Notes under the pieces: model-generated
Seen by the model: only the letters and a program-made list of their open reading frames with translations
Database searches by the model: none
Told to the model about the DNA's origin: nothing
In this document: one piece after another, positions 34,520 to 43,577 of the stretch
How positions within the stretch are numbered: the first letter of the stretch is position 1
Layout: every line of letters starts with the position of its first letter
Source: Astrocystis sublimbata
Lineage: Eukaryota; Ascomycota; Sordariomycetes; Xylariales; Xylariaceae
Direction: 5' to 3'
DNA: 64,000 nt
Assembly (NCBI GenBank): GCA_022453515.1
Contig: JAJNNY010000097.1
Span: 26,459-90,458 of the forward strand
Made by a program: the position numbers and the translations under genes

Positions 34520-35361
34520 CTACCTAACCCGTTCTCTCCATTCTCTTAGGGACTGTGATCCTGTTTTGACTCCGGGCCATTCAAAATTGAGGCCCCAAGA
34601 CACAGTAAACTTGGTACGAACCCATGCCGGAGGGACGTATCCTGCCATCTCCTAATTAATAATACCTAGGCCGTGTGCTTGGCCTGGGCTGATTAGAATG
34701 TTGGATGGCGCAAGGTTATTATGACCGAACACCAGGGTCGAGCAGTCCATTCCCATTTTCTGGCAGTTGGCCCGAAGTGTTCCTGGGCTGAAATCACCGC
34801 AGTAACCCAGGTGTCTAACAGATGTCCTCCATCCACACCTTCAATAACCGGAGATGTCCACAACGACAACTCTTTGCATACGCTGGCAACCTTCTGCACG
34901 TAGTACTGCTTGTCGTCATCGCTCATAGTCTTCCAAGCTTGGTCAAGCGTCTCCCCGGGCACTCGAGATAGGAAGAGAAAGGTGCGGTCGTCTGCTTGGG
35001 TATGGTACAGAACCTTAGGAATGTTGAAACTCAATTTTTGTTCAGACAGCTAGTCGAACGTCTTGTGTTCTTCTGTTGTCTTCGCATCTTGAGTGCGACA
35101 CCGGACCTTGAGGAATGCGCCACCAAAGCTCCAGACAGCAGAATCGTTTGCAAGTCGCACACATTGTACATGACCATCAGGGGGAAGAGGGTAGGCCTCG
35201 GGTATCGACAAAGGAGTTGAGAGGACGTAGTATGAGCCATCATCGTCGTTCTTCCATAGATAATATCCAGCGGATGTAGTTTGTTCGAGGACTAGTTTGT
35301 TGTTGATGAGCCATGAATGCTGACTTATTTGTTTGACACAATCACCTAATTCATCAGGCAT
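34520..35361 (-). pseudogene. Broken APH-like phosphotransferase gene
   Basis: Reading leftwards from an ATG at 35359-35361: VWSFGGAFLKVRCRTQDAKT, a TAG at 35050-35052 after KTFD, then LSFNIPKVLYHTQADDRTFL and FLSRVPGETLDQAWKTM (hinge), a frame change near 34770, FGHNNLAPSNILI (the catalytic loop, with HNN in place of HGD or HND), GIIN followed by TAG at 34652-34654 where the family has Trp, and EMAGYVPPAWVRTKF. This is the fungal APH family. The two TAGs replace Trp codons (DW and NWE); with the frameshift the gene is dead. The DFG-like Asp is also altered (IIN). Confidence 0.75.
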
Positions 35362-36321
35362 GGTGCTTATTGCGTCTTGGAATCAGAAGTGCATACCGTA
35401 CCGGGAAAGGCTGTCGCCGAGGAACGCTTCTCTCGGTTGGGAATGCAACGTCTATATAACAATGCTTATATAGGAAAACAAGTGTTCTTTTACGAAAGAA
35501 GCGTTCTTAAACAAAGCGTTGCCCGTAAAGGAAGTGTTGCTGGATTCTAGGGCTTTGATTAGTTAAAAAAAACAAGGTGGGGCTACATAGCAAAACAAAT
35601 CAAAGGGTCGACCCACCCGAGCCACCCTACTACGGAACGCAGCGAGGGATCGAACTTGGGCGTTGGCTATTGACGCGTGCGCTTTAACGGGGCAGAATCT
35701 CACCCAATCATAATAATATCCCTTCGGAAGGGCCACTACGACCGAGCGATCAGACAAGGCGAGGTTTACCCCCCCTAGCTCACCTAAGGGTAGCAGGGGT
35801 TTAGCATTATATTCGTGGCTTAAAGAGTGCAACGTGTTTGGGTGGTAACGCCTCGTATCTGTCACGCCATCACACTGACGATTACAACGCCGATCATCTG
35901 GGCTACAGTAGATGATGCTTTTCTGGCACCTTGTCGTTGGAATGATCGACCTGTAGCTCTTCCACTCTAGACAACCCCGACTGTTCGACCGTTTTGAAAA
36001 TGTTGGCAGGCAATACATACTTGGCACCCGTAGTACCTACTACCTAGTTCTTCCTCCAAACTAAAGAAGGATATATAGCCAATCAAGATCTGGTGCTTCA
36101 AGATACATTCATTCCCACCTAATTTAGTGCATGCCAGATGTCACTGCTAGCCTGTCATGCTCAAGGTTCCCGTAGATCGTCTGCAGCATTGCTGGCTGTT
36201 TGGCCTGGAATCCTGCGCTTTTGGGCTTTGCAGTAAGCCGTGGCATAGTGAAATCGGATCGTTCTCGTTCAAACAAAAAGCAGAAACCCACGTTGCTAAC
36301 CTACAGATATGAATTGTATCA
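35362..36321. other. Intergenic
   Basis: A minus-strand frame of 154 codons (35563-36027) shows no family and is probably chance. It covers a sequence with a B-box-like AGTTCGATCCC near 35650 that might be a tRNA-derived repeat, but no cloverleaf is visible. A short poly-A run (35560-35573) lies beside it. Confidence 0.35.
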
Positions 36322-37394
36322 CTAGCTTTCTGATCCTTGATTCTCTTGCATTTTGCGCTCACATTCGAGGATCCAGTCTACCGCATCCTGAAATGTGCCG
36401 CAGATTTTGAATGGTTTCTGTGAAGGGTTTCCCCCGGGTCGGTAGACGCCAGTTCTAACTAACACACTTCTCTATCTTATCTTTGATAGCGATATATATT
36501 GGTTGCAACCTTTTATATCCGACTCGGGGTTGTCTCCTATCATGTAAGTTGTCTTGATTCGATTTTCGGTGCTATTCTTGTTGTTCAGCTGGATATTGTA
36601 CTCTTGTAAAGCTTTTTCCCCATATTGAAATGTTGCTTGTGTTGGTTTCCCAAACATTTCGTACTTGACTGGTGGCTTCGTGTTCTGTTCCCAACATCGT
36701 TCCAGAAGCTGGCAAAACAAGCCTTGTGCGGGGGATAGATGGCCGTTCTCTGTTGCCCACACAAGGTCGGGATTGCAGAAGTAGAGTGGCACTTGGGAAG
36801 TACTGTTCCACAACACGTGTAAGATAACATTTACGTCCCCATACCAGCCCTCGGGGCTGTTCCAGACCAGAATAGCAGCACACGTCTCATCTCTTAGTGT
36901 GAGATCCGTCTGTGATATTTGGGCAATGTTCTCATGGATTGATTGAGTCGCCCCATATTGGGATATATGAGGAATAGTCGTTCGAAAGTCCGAGGTTGTG
37001 TATACTTTCTTGAATCCATAATCCTTGGCGATTTGTCTAATATCACCTCTCCCAATCACAAGAACAGCTTTGTTCTCGTATATAGGGGCAAGGTCGCGGT
37101 AAGGGGTATGGCACTGTATGATCTGACTTTTCATAAAATCCACGCCAAGGCGTTTCCCGAGGTCAACAGCACGCTGTTCTTCCGTCATTCCCCACTGTTA
37201 GTGATAACAGCCAAGGGTACATTGTATCTCTGAAGTTTTTCGATTGATTCTTGGACACCCGGAATAAGCTTCTTCCCTCTCAGAAAGACACCGTCAACAT
37301 CACACGCAACTGCGAAAGAGTGCGACTCAATCTTGTTCCCAGGCTGCTCAGCCATTGCACTGCTCAACCCATTTCCCCGTTGAGGGGTCGTAGG
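36322..37394 (-). pseudogene. Broken HAD-superfamily hydrolase (CECR5-like) joined to a glycosyltransferase end
   Basis: Reading leftwards: FAVACDVDGVFLRGKKLIPG (HAD motif I, DxDG), VITNSG (motif II), then a frameshift near 37188, RAVDLGKRLGVDFMKSQIIQ, ENKAVLVIGRGDIRQIAKDY, FGKPTQATFQYGEKAL (motif III Lys region) and MIGDNPESDIKGCN (motif IV). The C-terminal segment SVLVRTGVYRPGG continues after a TAG at 36472-36474 and ends at 36322. The order matches the fungal CECR5/TIGR01456 subfamily of HAD phosphatases, often mitochondrial. Remarkably, the frame is open upstream into the glycosyltransferase-like tail with no start codon between. The frameshift and the nonsense codon make it non-functional. 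Confidence 0.7.
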
Positions 37395-38150
37395 GTTATA
37401 TTGTTTCCTGCCTGACCAACTGGCGTCATAGAAAGTAAGGGCGGCGTAGAGCTTTATCAACGAATGGAACCAAGCCCAAAGAACGTAGAGTGGGAAAAAT
37501 ATCCAGTCTCGACGGTGATACCTCAGGTGCACCATCAGCTTTGGGAGCTTAGCGACAAGAATCCACAACCAAAGACAAAGACCGGACAATAGCCTCCCCC
37601 AATAGCCAAATCGCAGATATAGGTTTGATCGGATGAAGCAATAAAAAGACCAAAATCCCAGGGAAGCGCCAGGTTAAAAAGTTGGAGGATAAATGTGGTC
37701 CAAACTGTTACTGGGTAGCGTTTCTATACTCTGGGTTTGAGGAGAGTACGAGCATTCGACCTGAATATGCTGCGTGCCCAACGTAGGCACTGTCTTACAA
37801 ACTTGTCCGGATCTCCAAGTACTGTCTCTATAGTAGCTTCATCGGTGTACTGGATTTTGATATGCCAGTCGTGATCAACAATCCAACGTGTAATGAAATT
37901 ATTATCATCAGGTTCCAGTGGTTCTCCGCAAAACCACTTGTTCAGGAAGCCATAAATGAACTTTTCATCCTGTACAATACAGGTCCTCACAAGTGACGCT
38001 CGACCCGAAACACAAGAGACTCCGCCATCTGCGGCGTTTGTTGCTCGATTCTCGTAGTTCAGCCGTTCGAGATAGGAGATGCCCGCCAAATTCCAGATTG
38101 CCTTCCAGAGCCTTTGCAAGTCCCAGGAGCTTTGTGCTTCTGGATCCTGG
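37395..38150 (-). pseudogene. Fragment of a hyaluronan/chitin-synthase-like family-2 glycosyltransferase
   Basis: Reading leftwards: LWKAIWNLAGISYLERLNYE, ATNAADGGVSCVSGRASL, PDDNNFITRWIVDHDWHIKI (the DD- and FITRW acceptor region), QCLRWARSIFRSN (the QxxRW product-binding motif), then TAG at 37724-37726 where KPRVW-K would be expected, VTVWTTFILQLFNLALPWDF, a frame change near 37650, and the membrane segments CLWLWILVAKLPKL and LYVLWAWFHSLIKLYAAL. These are the second half of the GT2 domain and the C-terminal membrane part of processive synthases. The nucleotide-binding N-terminal half is missing: the sequence starts abruptly beside the 22-bp hairpin of the repeated module (38158-38179). The tail runs in frame into the HAD hydrolase. 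Confidence 0.75.
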
Positions 38151-38157
38151 CGGCGTA

Positions 38158-38377
38158 CTCTCGAGCCGTGCCTCGAGAGCTGGTTGGATAATAAAGCAGA
38201 AACACTGTAATAAGAATTGAATTCTGGATGAAGAACCAAACAAATCCTTCTCTGCAACTATAGGAATAAGCTGGACTTATATACACAACGTCTCTCAAGA
38301 CAGCTCTGCTACGGGAATGCTGATCTATAGCAGAGATAAGATGACCCATACCGACGCCACGCGTTGGGGTCTTGACA
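38158..38377 (-). repeat. Repeated 5' module, copy 2, ending in a 22-bp hairpin
   Basis: This is the inverted second copy of the block at 8035-8273. On the minus strand it runs from TGTCAAGACC through TATA-like GTATATAAG to the same CTCTCGAGGCACGGCTCGAGAG palindrome (38158-38179), after which the glycosyltransferase fragment begins. A minus-strand frame (38059-38511) covers it but crosses into the antisense phase of the next gene, so it is not called. Confidence 0.75.
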
Positions 38378-38659
38378 CCTTGGTACACAATAATACCTCG
38401 AGGCCTTGGGTTTGGATACACCAATAGCAAGAACAAACAAAGCATAACTACATATCTCCCAAACCCAAATTGGAAAGCTGCTCTGTTCCTCTTTACGGTT
38501 GCGTACTCCATAATAATTTCAAAAGCAAAGCTTCGATCATGGTATCCAGCTGATCATTCGGAATAATACCGTGAAACATTGGATTTTCTTGATATTAAAA
38601 AGCGTAGTACCTTATAAACTCTGGATTCGAGCGCTTTCGTTCCCGAAACCTAGAAATCA

Positions 38660-38920
38660 ATTACAGTTAGTACTAGATACATCAATATAATTGAGGTATA
38701 GATGTTACCTTCGGCTTACGTCCCGTACCTATTCTCGTCTAGTATCGGTTCGCTTTTCATGTGCCTTAGCTTTAGTCATAGCCTTTGGAGTACACCGATA
38801 CCTAGTATGGAATTATAGTCAGTACTAAACACAGATATAGTTAAGGTATAGATGTTACTTTTTACCTAAGGCCCGCATCTATTCTGGTCTATGGGTTCGC
38901 TTTCCATGTTCCTCAGTCTC
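38660..38920. repeat. Imperfect tandem duplication of about 105 bp
   Basis: The stretches 38665-38768 and 38818-38920 are related: both have GAGGTATAGATGTTAC-like and CTATTCT(C/G)GTCTA...GGTTCGCTTT(T/C)CATGT blocks. The right copy overlaps the 3' end of the open frame at 38879-39178. Confidence 0.7.
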
Positions 38921-39178
38921 AATAATATGCGGCAGAACTATGCTTGGTATTTCGGTGTTCGACAATTGGTTGCTTGGTAATTGGACCAGTGAGGGTTGGA
39001 TATTATCGAGAAGGGGAGTGGGTTGCGGATACGTGACGTAGTCTGAACCAGATTCATCTCCATTGTCAAGTCCAGACCATTGCAGTGGCTCGGGTTCCAA
39101 AGGAGTCTCGTCGAATGCGCCGTACTTTGTATGACATTTTTCGGGGTCAGGCTGCTCGAAGCAAACTTCGAATGACAT
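38879..39178 (-). CDS. Small acidic hypothetical protein
   Basis: A 99-codon frame with an ATG at 39176-39178 (MSFEVCFEQPDPEKCHTKYG ... LDNGDESGSDYVTYPQP ... EEHGKRTHRPE). It is acidic, Pro-rich and without hydrophobic segments. Its last codons lie in a tandemly duplicated stretch. No family was recognised. It may be a real small gene or the last exon of a degraded one. Confidence 0.35.
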   Translation of the reverse strand: MSFEVCFEQPDPEKCHTKYGAFDETPLEPEPLQWSGLDNGDESGSDYVTYPQPTPLLDNIQPSLVQLPSNQLSNTEIPSIVLPHIIETEEHGKRTHRPE

Positions 39179-39263
39179 CCTGTGGTTGGAGGTACAATTC
39201 TCGATATAAAGGAGAGATTGGTAGAGGAACACAGAACGAAGAAAACACAAGCGATATGAACAA

Positions 39264-39279
39264 CCCCCCCCCCCCCCCC
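39264..39279. repeat. Run of 16 C
   Basis: An uninterrupted C16 run lies upstream of the small acidic ORF. Such runs are prone to length errors in assemblies. Confidence 0.9.
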
Positions 39280-39539
39280 TCCTGAAGCGTGGGTTTCATT
39301 AGAGCCCGCCTAGAAAAGGAAGGGCTCCACGCGGGTGCAGAATTGATTTCCAAAAGCCGTCGCTATAACTTACTAAGGGTATGAATACGGACAACGAAGT
39401 AGCATCACCTCGCCTAGGAGTTCCATAGGAATCCTTGCAATAGAAAAATAGAAGCACGCATAAGCAGACATCAGGGAAAACACTGTGAACACGAATACAA
39501 ATCTTGTATGATGAACAGCTTGAGCCTGGCTCAGCTATA

Positions 39540-39770
39540 TCCAATTCGGGGCTTTCAAGCTTAGTGTCTCATATGGGGGTGACGGTGCCAGTAACAGGAG
39601 GAAACCCAATGATCCAGCGTACCCCCAGCGGCGCCAGTAGCAGTATACCGTTTGACCGCTCCCCACTGGGGTAGTAAGCCTTCTTCAGGGGTAGTTGTAG
39701 CAGCAGCGGCAGCAGGATTGCATACTGTTAGTAGCAGAAACAGCAGCGGTAGCAGCGGTGGAGGTGCGAG
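39540..39770. repeat. Simple AGC/GTAGCAGC-rich stretch
   Basis: Repeated GTAGCAGCAGCGGCAGCAG-type triplet sequence occurs over about 230 bp with no open frame of interest. Confidence 0.6.
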
Positions 39771-40085
39771 AATCGATCGCGGTACTAGCGCATGTCGCGC
39801 AAAGGGGTAGGCGATGTTATCTACAGGACAGAAAACGAGGGGGGGGAAAGCCTTGGAACGACAAGCAAAGTTGGTTTTATAACATATTATATGTAGCTTA
39901 TAACCTTGAAGCCAATAAGCTAGTAAGCATTGTAAGAAAGTAATAAGAATCTAAGAGAGAGGGCAATTAATATTCTATGCCGTATAGTTCATAGTGTCTT
40001 GTCATTCAGGTTCTCTATCCACATCCCTTTGATATCGTTCAGATTTCTCCTATTCCACTGTCTTGCCGTGTCTAACCCCAAAATT

Positions 40086-41180
40086 GCTACTGATACCATG
40101 CAAGAGGTCCTCCTCAGAGAGGAATGGTCCCTAGAAGTGTACCGAGCAGCTTCCAGAGCAGGTCGTTGTTACTGAAAAGCGTTTCGGGATTATGCTCGAC
40201 GTAACACGATGTAATGATCTTCGAAGAAAAGCTACAGAAGTCGGAAGCATGCAAGTGACGCTGAGCCCAGCGCACACTATTAAACAACTCGTTACGAAGA
40301 CCTTCACTGGGATCTAGTACACGATACAGGGGATCTTCGTCTTCTCTTATGCGAAACACCCTGTGTGATGATTGTACTTAGCAGGCATATCAGGTCAAAT
40401 CTGTTCGGTTCTTATATGCCATTGATAGGCGACCAGCTCATAGATCCAGTCGACAAAATCTCTTAGTTCATTAGGAAGTTTGGAAGTATTCGCGTTCGGC
40501 ATACTGTCGGTGATTTTGCGAAGGACCTCGTGTTGATTCTTCATCTATTTGTAATCCGGGTCGTCTAGACTGGTGCGGTACCGCTCGCGGCAGGCCTGCA
40601 TGTTATGTTGAAAACGTCCCCAGTTCACCTCGAATGGTTCCTGTCGGCACAGGTGGTTCGCTCTGCATCCAGAGGTACAGAAAGTTGACTCCGTCATGGC
40701 GAGACAGAAGTTGTCGCCGTGCTGGACAGGCTGCAAAGCAAAGTGTTTCCTGCTAACTCCAGCATCGCGACTTTTGTCGATGACTATATCGCAGATCGTG
40801 ATGTCTCGCCCGAACAGGAACCCTTCTGAGCTGAGCTCTACGACCCCCAAATGTTAGAAGACTTCATGTTCGAGGGTGGCAAAGGGTATAATGGGAGAAC
40901 AACGGAAGCGCATATGCTAGAACAGGACTGGGAGGTGCGTACTCGGCACATCATCTTTGGTGACTCGAAGGAATGGCTCTTCTTCAACTTCTGGCGGTGG
41001 CGGAGTAGCATCCTCATCATGCGCTGCACCAGAGTCGGCGTGCTCTGGCCCCGATTCGAACTCATAAACAATCGTTCTTGTGTCGTATGTTTCCAAGTAT
41101 TTCTTATTCTCGTTGAAATAGACAAAGGCAAATTTTGAACGGATAGTAAACATGGTCTTTCCCTCGATATCATCAGCCAT
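40086..41180 (-). pseudogene. Broken FHA-domain protein gene
   Basis: The frame starts at an ATG at 41178-41180 (MADDIEGKTMFTIRSKFAFV) and runs leftwards in one phase to about 40430, interrupted by TAG at 40917-40919, TAA at 40854-40856 and TAG at 40545-40547. After the second stop follow GVVELSSEGFLFGRDITICD, IVIDKS and VSRKHFALQP. The GR...SRKH pair is the phosphothreonine-binding core of an FHA domain. The part beyond the third stop (MKNQHEVLRKITDSMPN; LPNELRDFVDWIYELVAYQ) and a further frame at 40114-40359 look like a helical tail, perhaps after an intron near 40370-40400. Fungal FHA domains of this kind often precede a protein kinase domain; none is seen here. All stops are TAG/TAA. Confidence 0.65.
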
Positions 41181-41509
41181 GATTACAGGGCCTGCGCGGA
41201 TCGAAACAGCGCCCGTTCTAAGATAATCAAAAGGTTGAAAAAGGTTTCATTGGCAGCCTGCGGAAAGCAACACCAATGTAGAGGGCTCTTATATAATACA
41301 CCTAGGCCATGTTCTGGAGGATGAGTATATATATCCACCATGCTTCATGCATGCACTTTCGCACGCATGCGACGATGGGACGTGTAGGCCAGTCGTACGC
41401 GCCCGTGATACCCAGTCCGTGGTATGCGGACCAGGGTCCCTCGAAATGTCTGCCCAATAGATACCTTCGGTACCTAGGTAGGCATGTGTCCAACATTCAT
41501 GGATCATGG

Positions 41510-42490
41510 ATGTCTTCAGGCCTCGCGATTAGTGGGCACACCACGCGCGAGTGGGGTCCTCAGCTCAATACGACTGATACCTTCGTTGAGATCGCGACCC
41601 TTGCTGCTGCACACGACAACTATTTCAATTCAAACTATTATTCGGATTTCGCTGACGCCATGGAAGATTTTGGAAGGCGTCCTGAGCTCGTGAACAGAGA
41701 CTTTCTCTCTGCATCCGGATCGACAGAGGAATCTGAACCTTCAATTGCCGAGCGACTCCAACGAGCATAAGACTTCGTGCAAGCCCACTTACGCAGCATT
41801 AAACGCCTGTTGCGGGGGTTCCAGGACGACGAAATTGAGATCGCTTTGGGGGATCGCGTCCGGTTCCGCGACCGCATGCAAGAGGCACAAGAAAAAGATA
41901 ATCCGGTCTACTGGGAACATAACTTAAAGAACACGTCCTGCGAAAACTCTTCGAGTCAATCTACGCCGAAAGCCAGCCAGTGGAGCTCCAACCGCCGAGG
42001 TACCAGGACACCCCAAAGGAAAGGATCAGAAGACATGTAGAAGCTTGGATTCCTTCGATAGAAGGAGGAGATCCTACAAGTGAGTCTCATCAACCAGTTA
42101 TCAGGCCACAAAGCACGCACAGCAAGCTAACAAATCATCTGATCACTAGTCGACTCCTCTGCTTCCGCCAGTCCATCGCAACACGTCAACATGACCGTAC
42201 GCGACGAAAATCGGCATGAGCCGTCAGCGACGACGCGGTATTACACTATGATACCACGTCAGCGCGCCGAAAGAGGCACGAAGCGGAAACGGCCTTGTTG
42301 CCACGACAACGACCTCACTTCTCTACCGTCGAAGAAGCCGACCGCTCGATACTCCCAGGGGGGTTTTGCAGTGGCCAACAAAATCATAACGCGAAGCAAA
42401 GTGGCTCGACAGACCGCAAAAGAACAGGAAGTTCCGCTGAGACGGAGCGCTCGGATTGCCGCCTTGCCTGTGAAAAGGTATAGCCGATGA
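41510..42490 (+). pseudogene. Broken gene for a basic-tailed protein (RRSARIAALP motif)
   Basis: From the ATG at 41510 the frame encodes FVEIATLAAAHDNYFNSNYY, then a TAA at 41768-41770, AHLRSIKRLLRGFQDDEIEI, a one-base frameshift near 41921, LKEHVLRKLFESIYAESQPV and RYQDTPKERIRRHVEAWIPS. A 70-bp intron follows (42080-42149, GTGAGT...GCTAAC...CTAG). Exon 2 ends at 42490 with a strongly basic tail containing KRKRPCC and PLRRSARIAALPVKRYSR. The RRSARIAALP-type C terminus is a recurrent feature of fungal hypothetical proteins and suggests nuclear targeting or DNA binding. The family's function is not known to me. Frameshift and stop make this copy defective. Confidence 0.55.
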
Positions 42491-43577
42491 CGACGTACAC
42501 TACCACGTCACCATGCTGGCTAGATCATGTTCTGGACAGAATCGAGAATTTCATGACCGACCTGACTACGTTGTTTGGTACTGCTACAATAAAGTCGGGA
42601 AATGGTGCCATACCATGCGCTGGTATTGATGCAGGATGAAGTCGGCGCCAAAGGCGGAGAAGGAAGAGAGGGTTCTGGACGACTGTGCTCGTTACTACCT
42701 TATTCAGTAGCTACCTCTGTCCGGAGAGCTAGAAAAGCACTAGACGGAATGAATGACACTGAAAGCCTGCATACGCGCAGATAGCGAATGGTTCCATATT
42801 CTAGGTCATTACCTGGAAGGTGTCCCTTACGAAATCAAGTCAGGGGCGACCATTATCTCATTTGTGGCCATTGCTTGGGTGTTACGCCGCTCGCCAGTCA
42901 CACTTAGCCTATAATAGAGCCAGCTCAGCAATAACAGGTAGCTTGTATGTGATCGGCTAATTGTGTCAAGAGGGCACTTCATGTACCCATACATGTCTGC
43001 TATGCGCCATCGCCATATACATGTGTGTATATACATAGGTACATACCTAGGTAGGCATCCTGCATTGGTACAGTCGCGACAGCGTACCTGATTAGGTATT
43101 TTGCATGACAATGCCATATATTGTCTTTTCTTGGGCAGGTGAGTTTATATGTGGGACCATTTGGGAAAGTTTATAAATGGGTCTATCGCGTATGGGTAGG
43201 TCAAACTATATGTGGGGCCGTTAGTAGAGCGATCAGGTTCCTACGGGGAGATCGGCCTACCTAGAGTAGGTAGGTGGGATTGGTTCGTGGAGAGAACAGA
43301 CGGCCCAAACCGCCCCTCTTTCATCCTTACCCATCCACGGTGGGCTCGGCAGAGTTTGGAGTAGCCCTAGGCCAAACCAGAGGTTCTGCATAGACTCGGT
43401 ACCTTGGCCATAGCCCCCCACTCAGCGCAAGTGCTCGAAGTGGGTAAAGAACCAGAAAAGATGGGCCGACAGGCCTTGCGCGAACTACCGGCGTCGGACG
43501 CATAGACCATCTTGACACCTTACCGTATTACTATACGACGACTTGACGACCCGTGCGACACGGTGGATGTACTTGTG
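42491..43577. other. Intergenic with TAGGTAGGTA-type simple sequence
   Basis: No gene was recognised. Stretches such as ATAGGTACATACCTAGGTAGG (43035-43055) and CTACCTAGAGTAGGTAGGTGG (43257-43277) recur elsewhere in the window (for example 51970-52120). The region is the promoter side of TPR copy B. Confidence 0.5.

Noticed and set aside
35581..35720. Possible tRNA or tRNA-derived SINE on the minus strand (AGTTCGATCCC)
   Set aside because: The B box is suggestive, but stems do not pair and no second copy was found in the window.
35563..36027. 154-codon minus-strand ORF
   Set aside because: No recognisable content; covers a tRNA-like repeat-type sequence.
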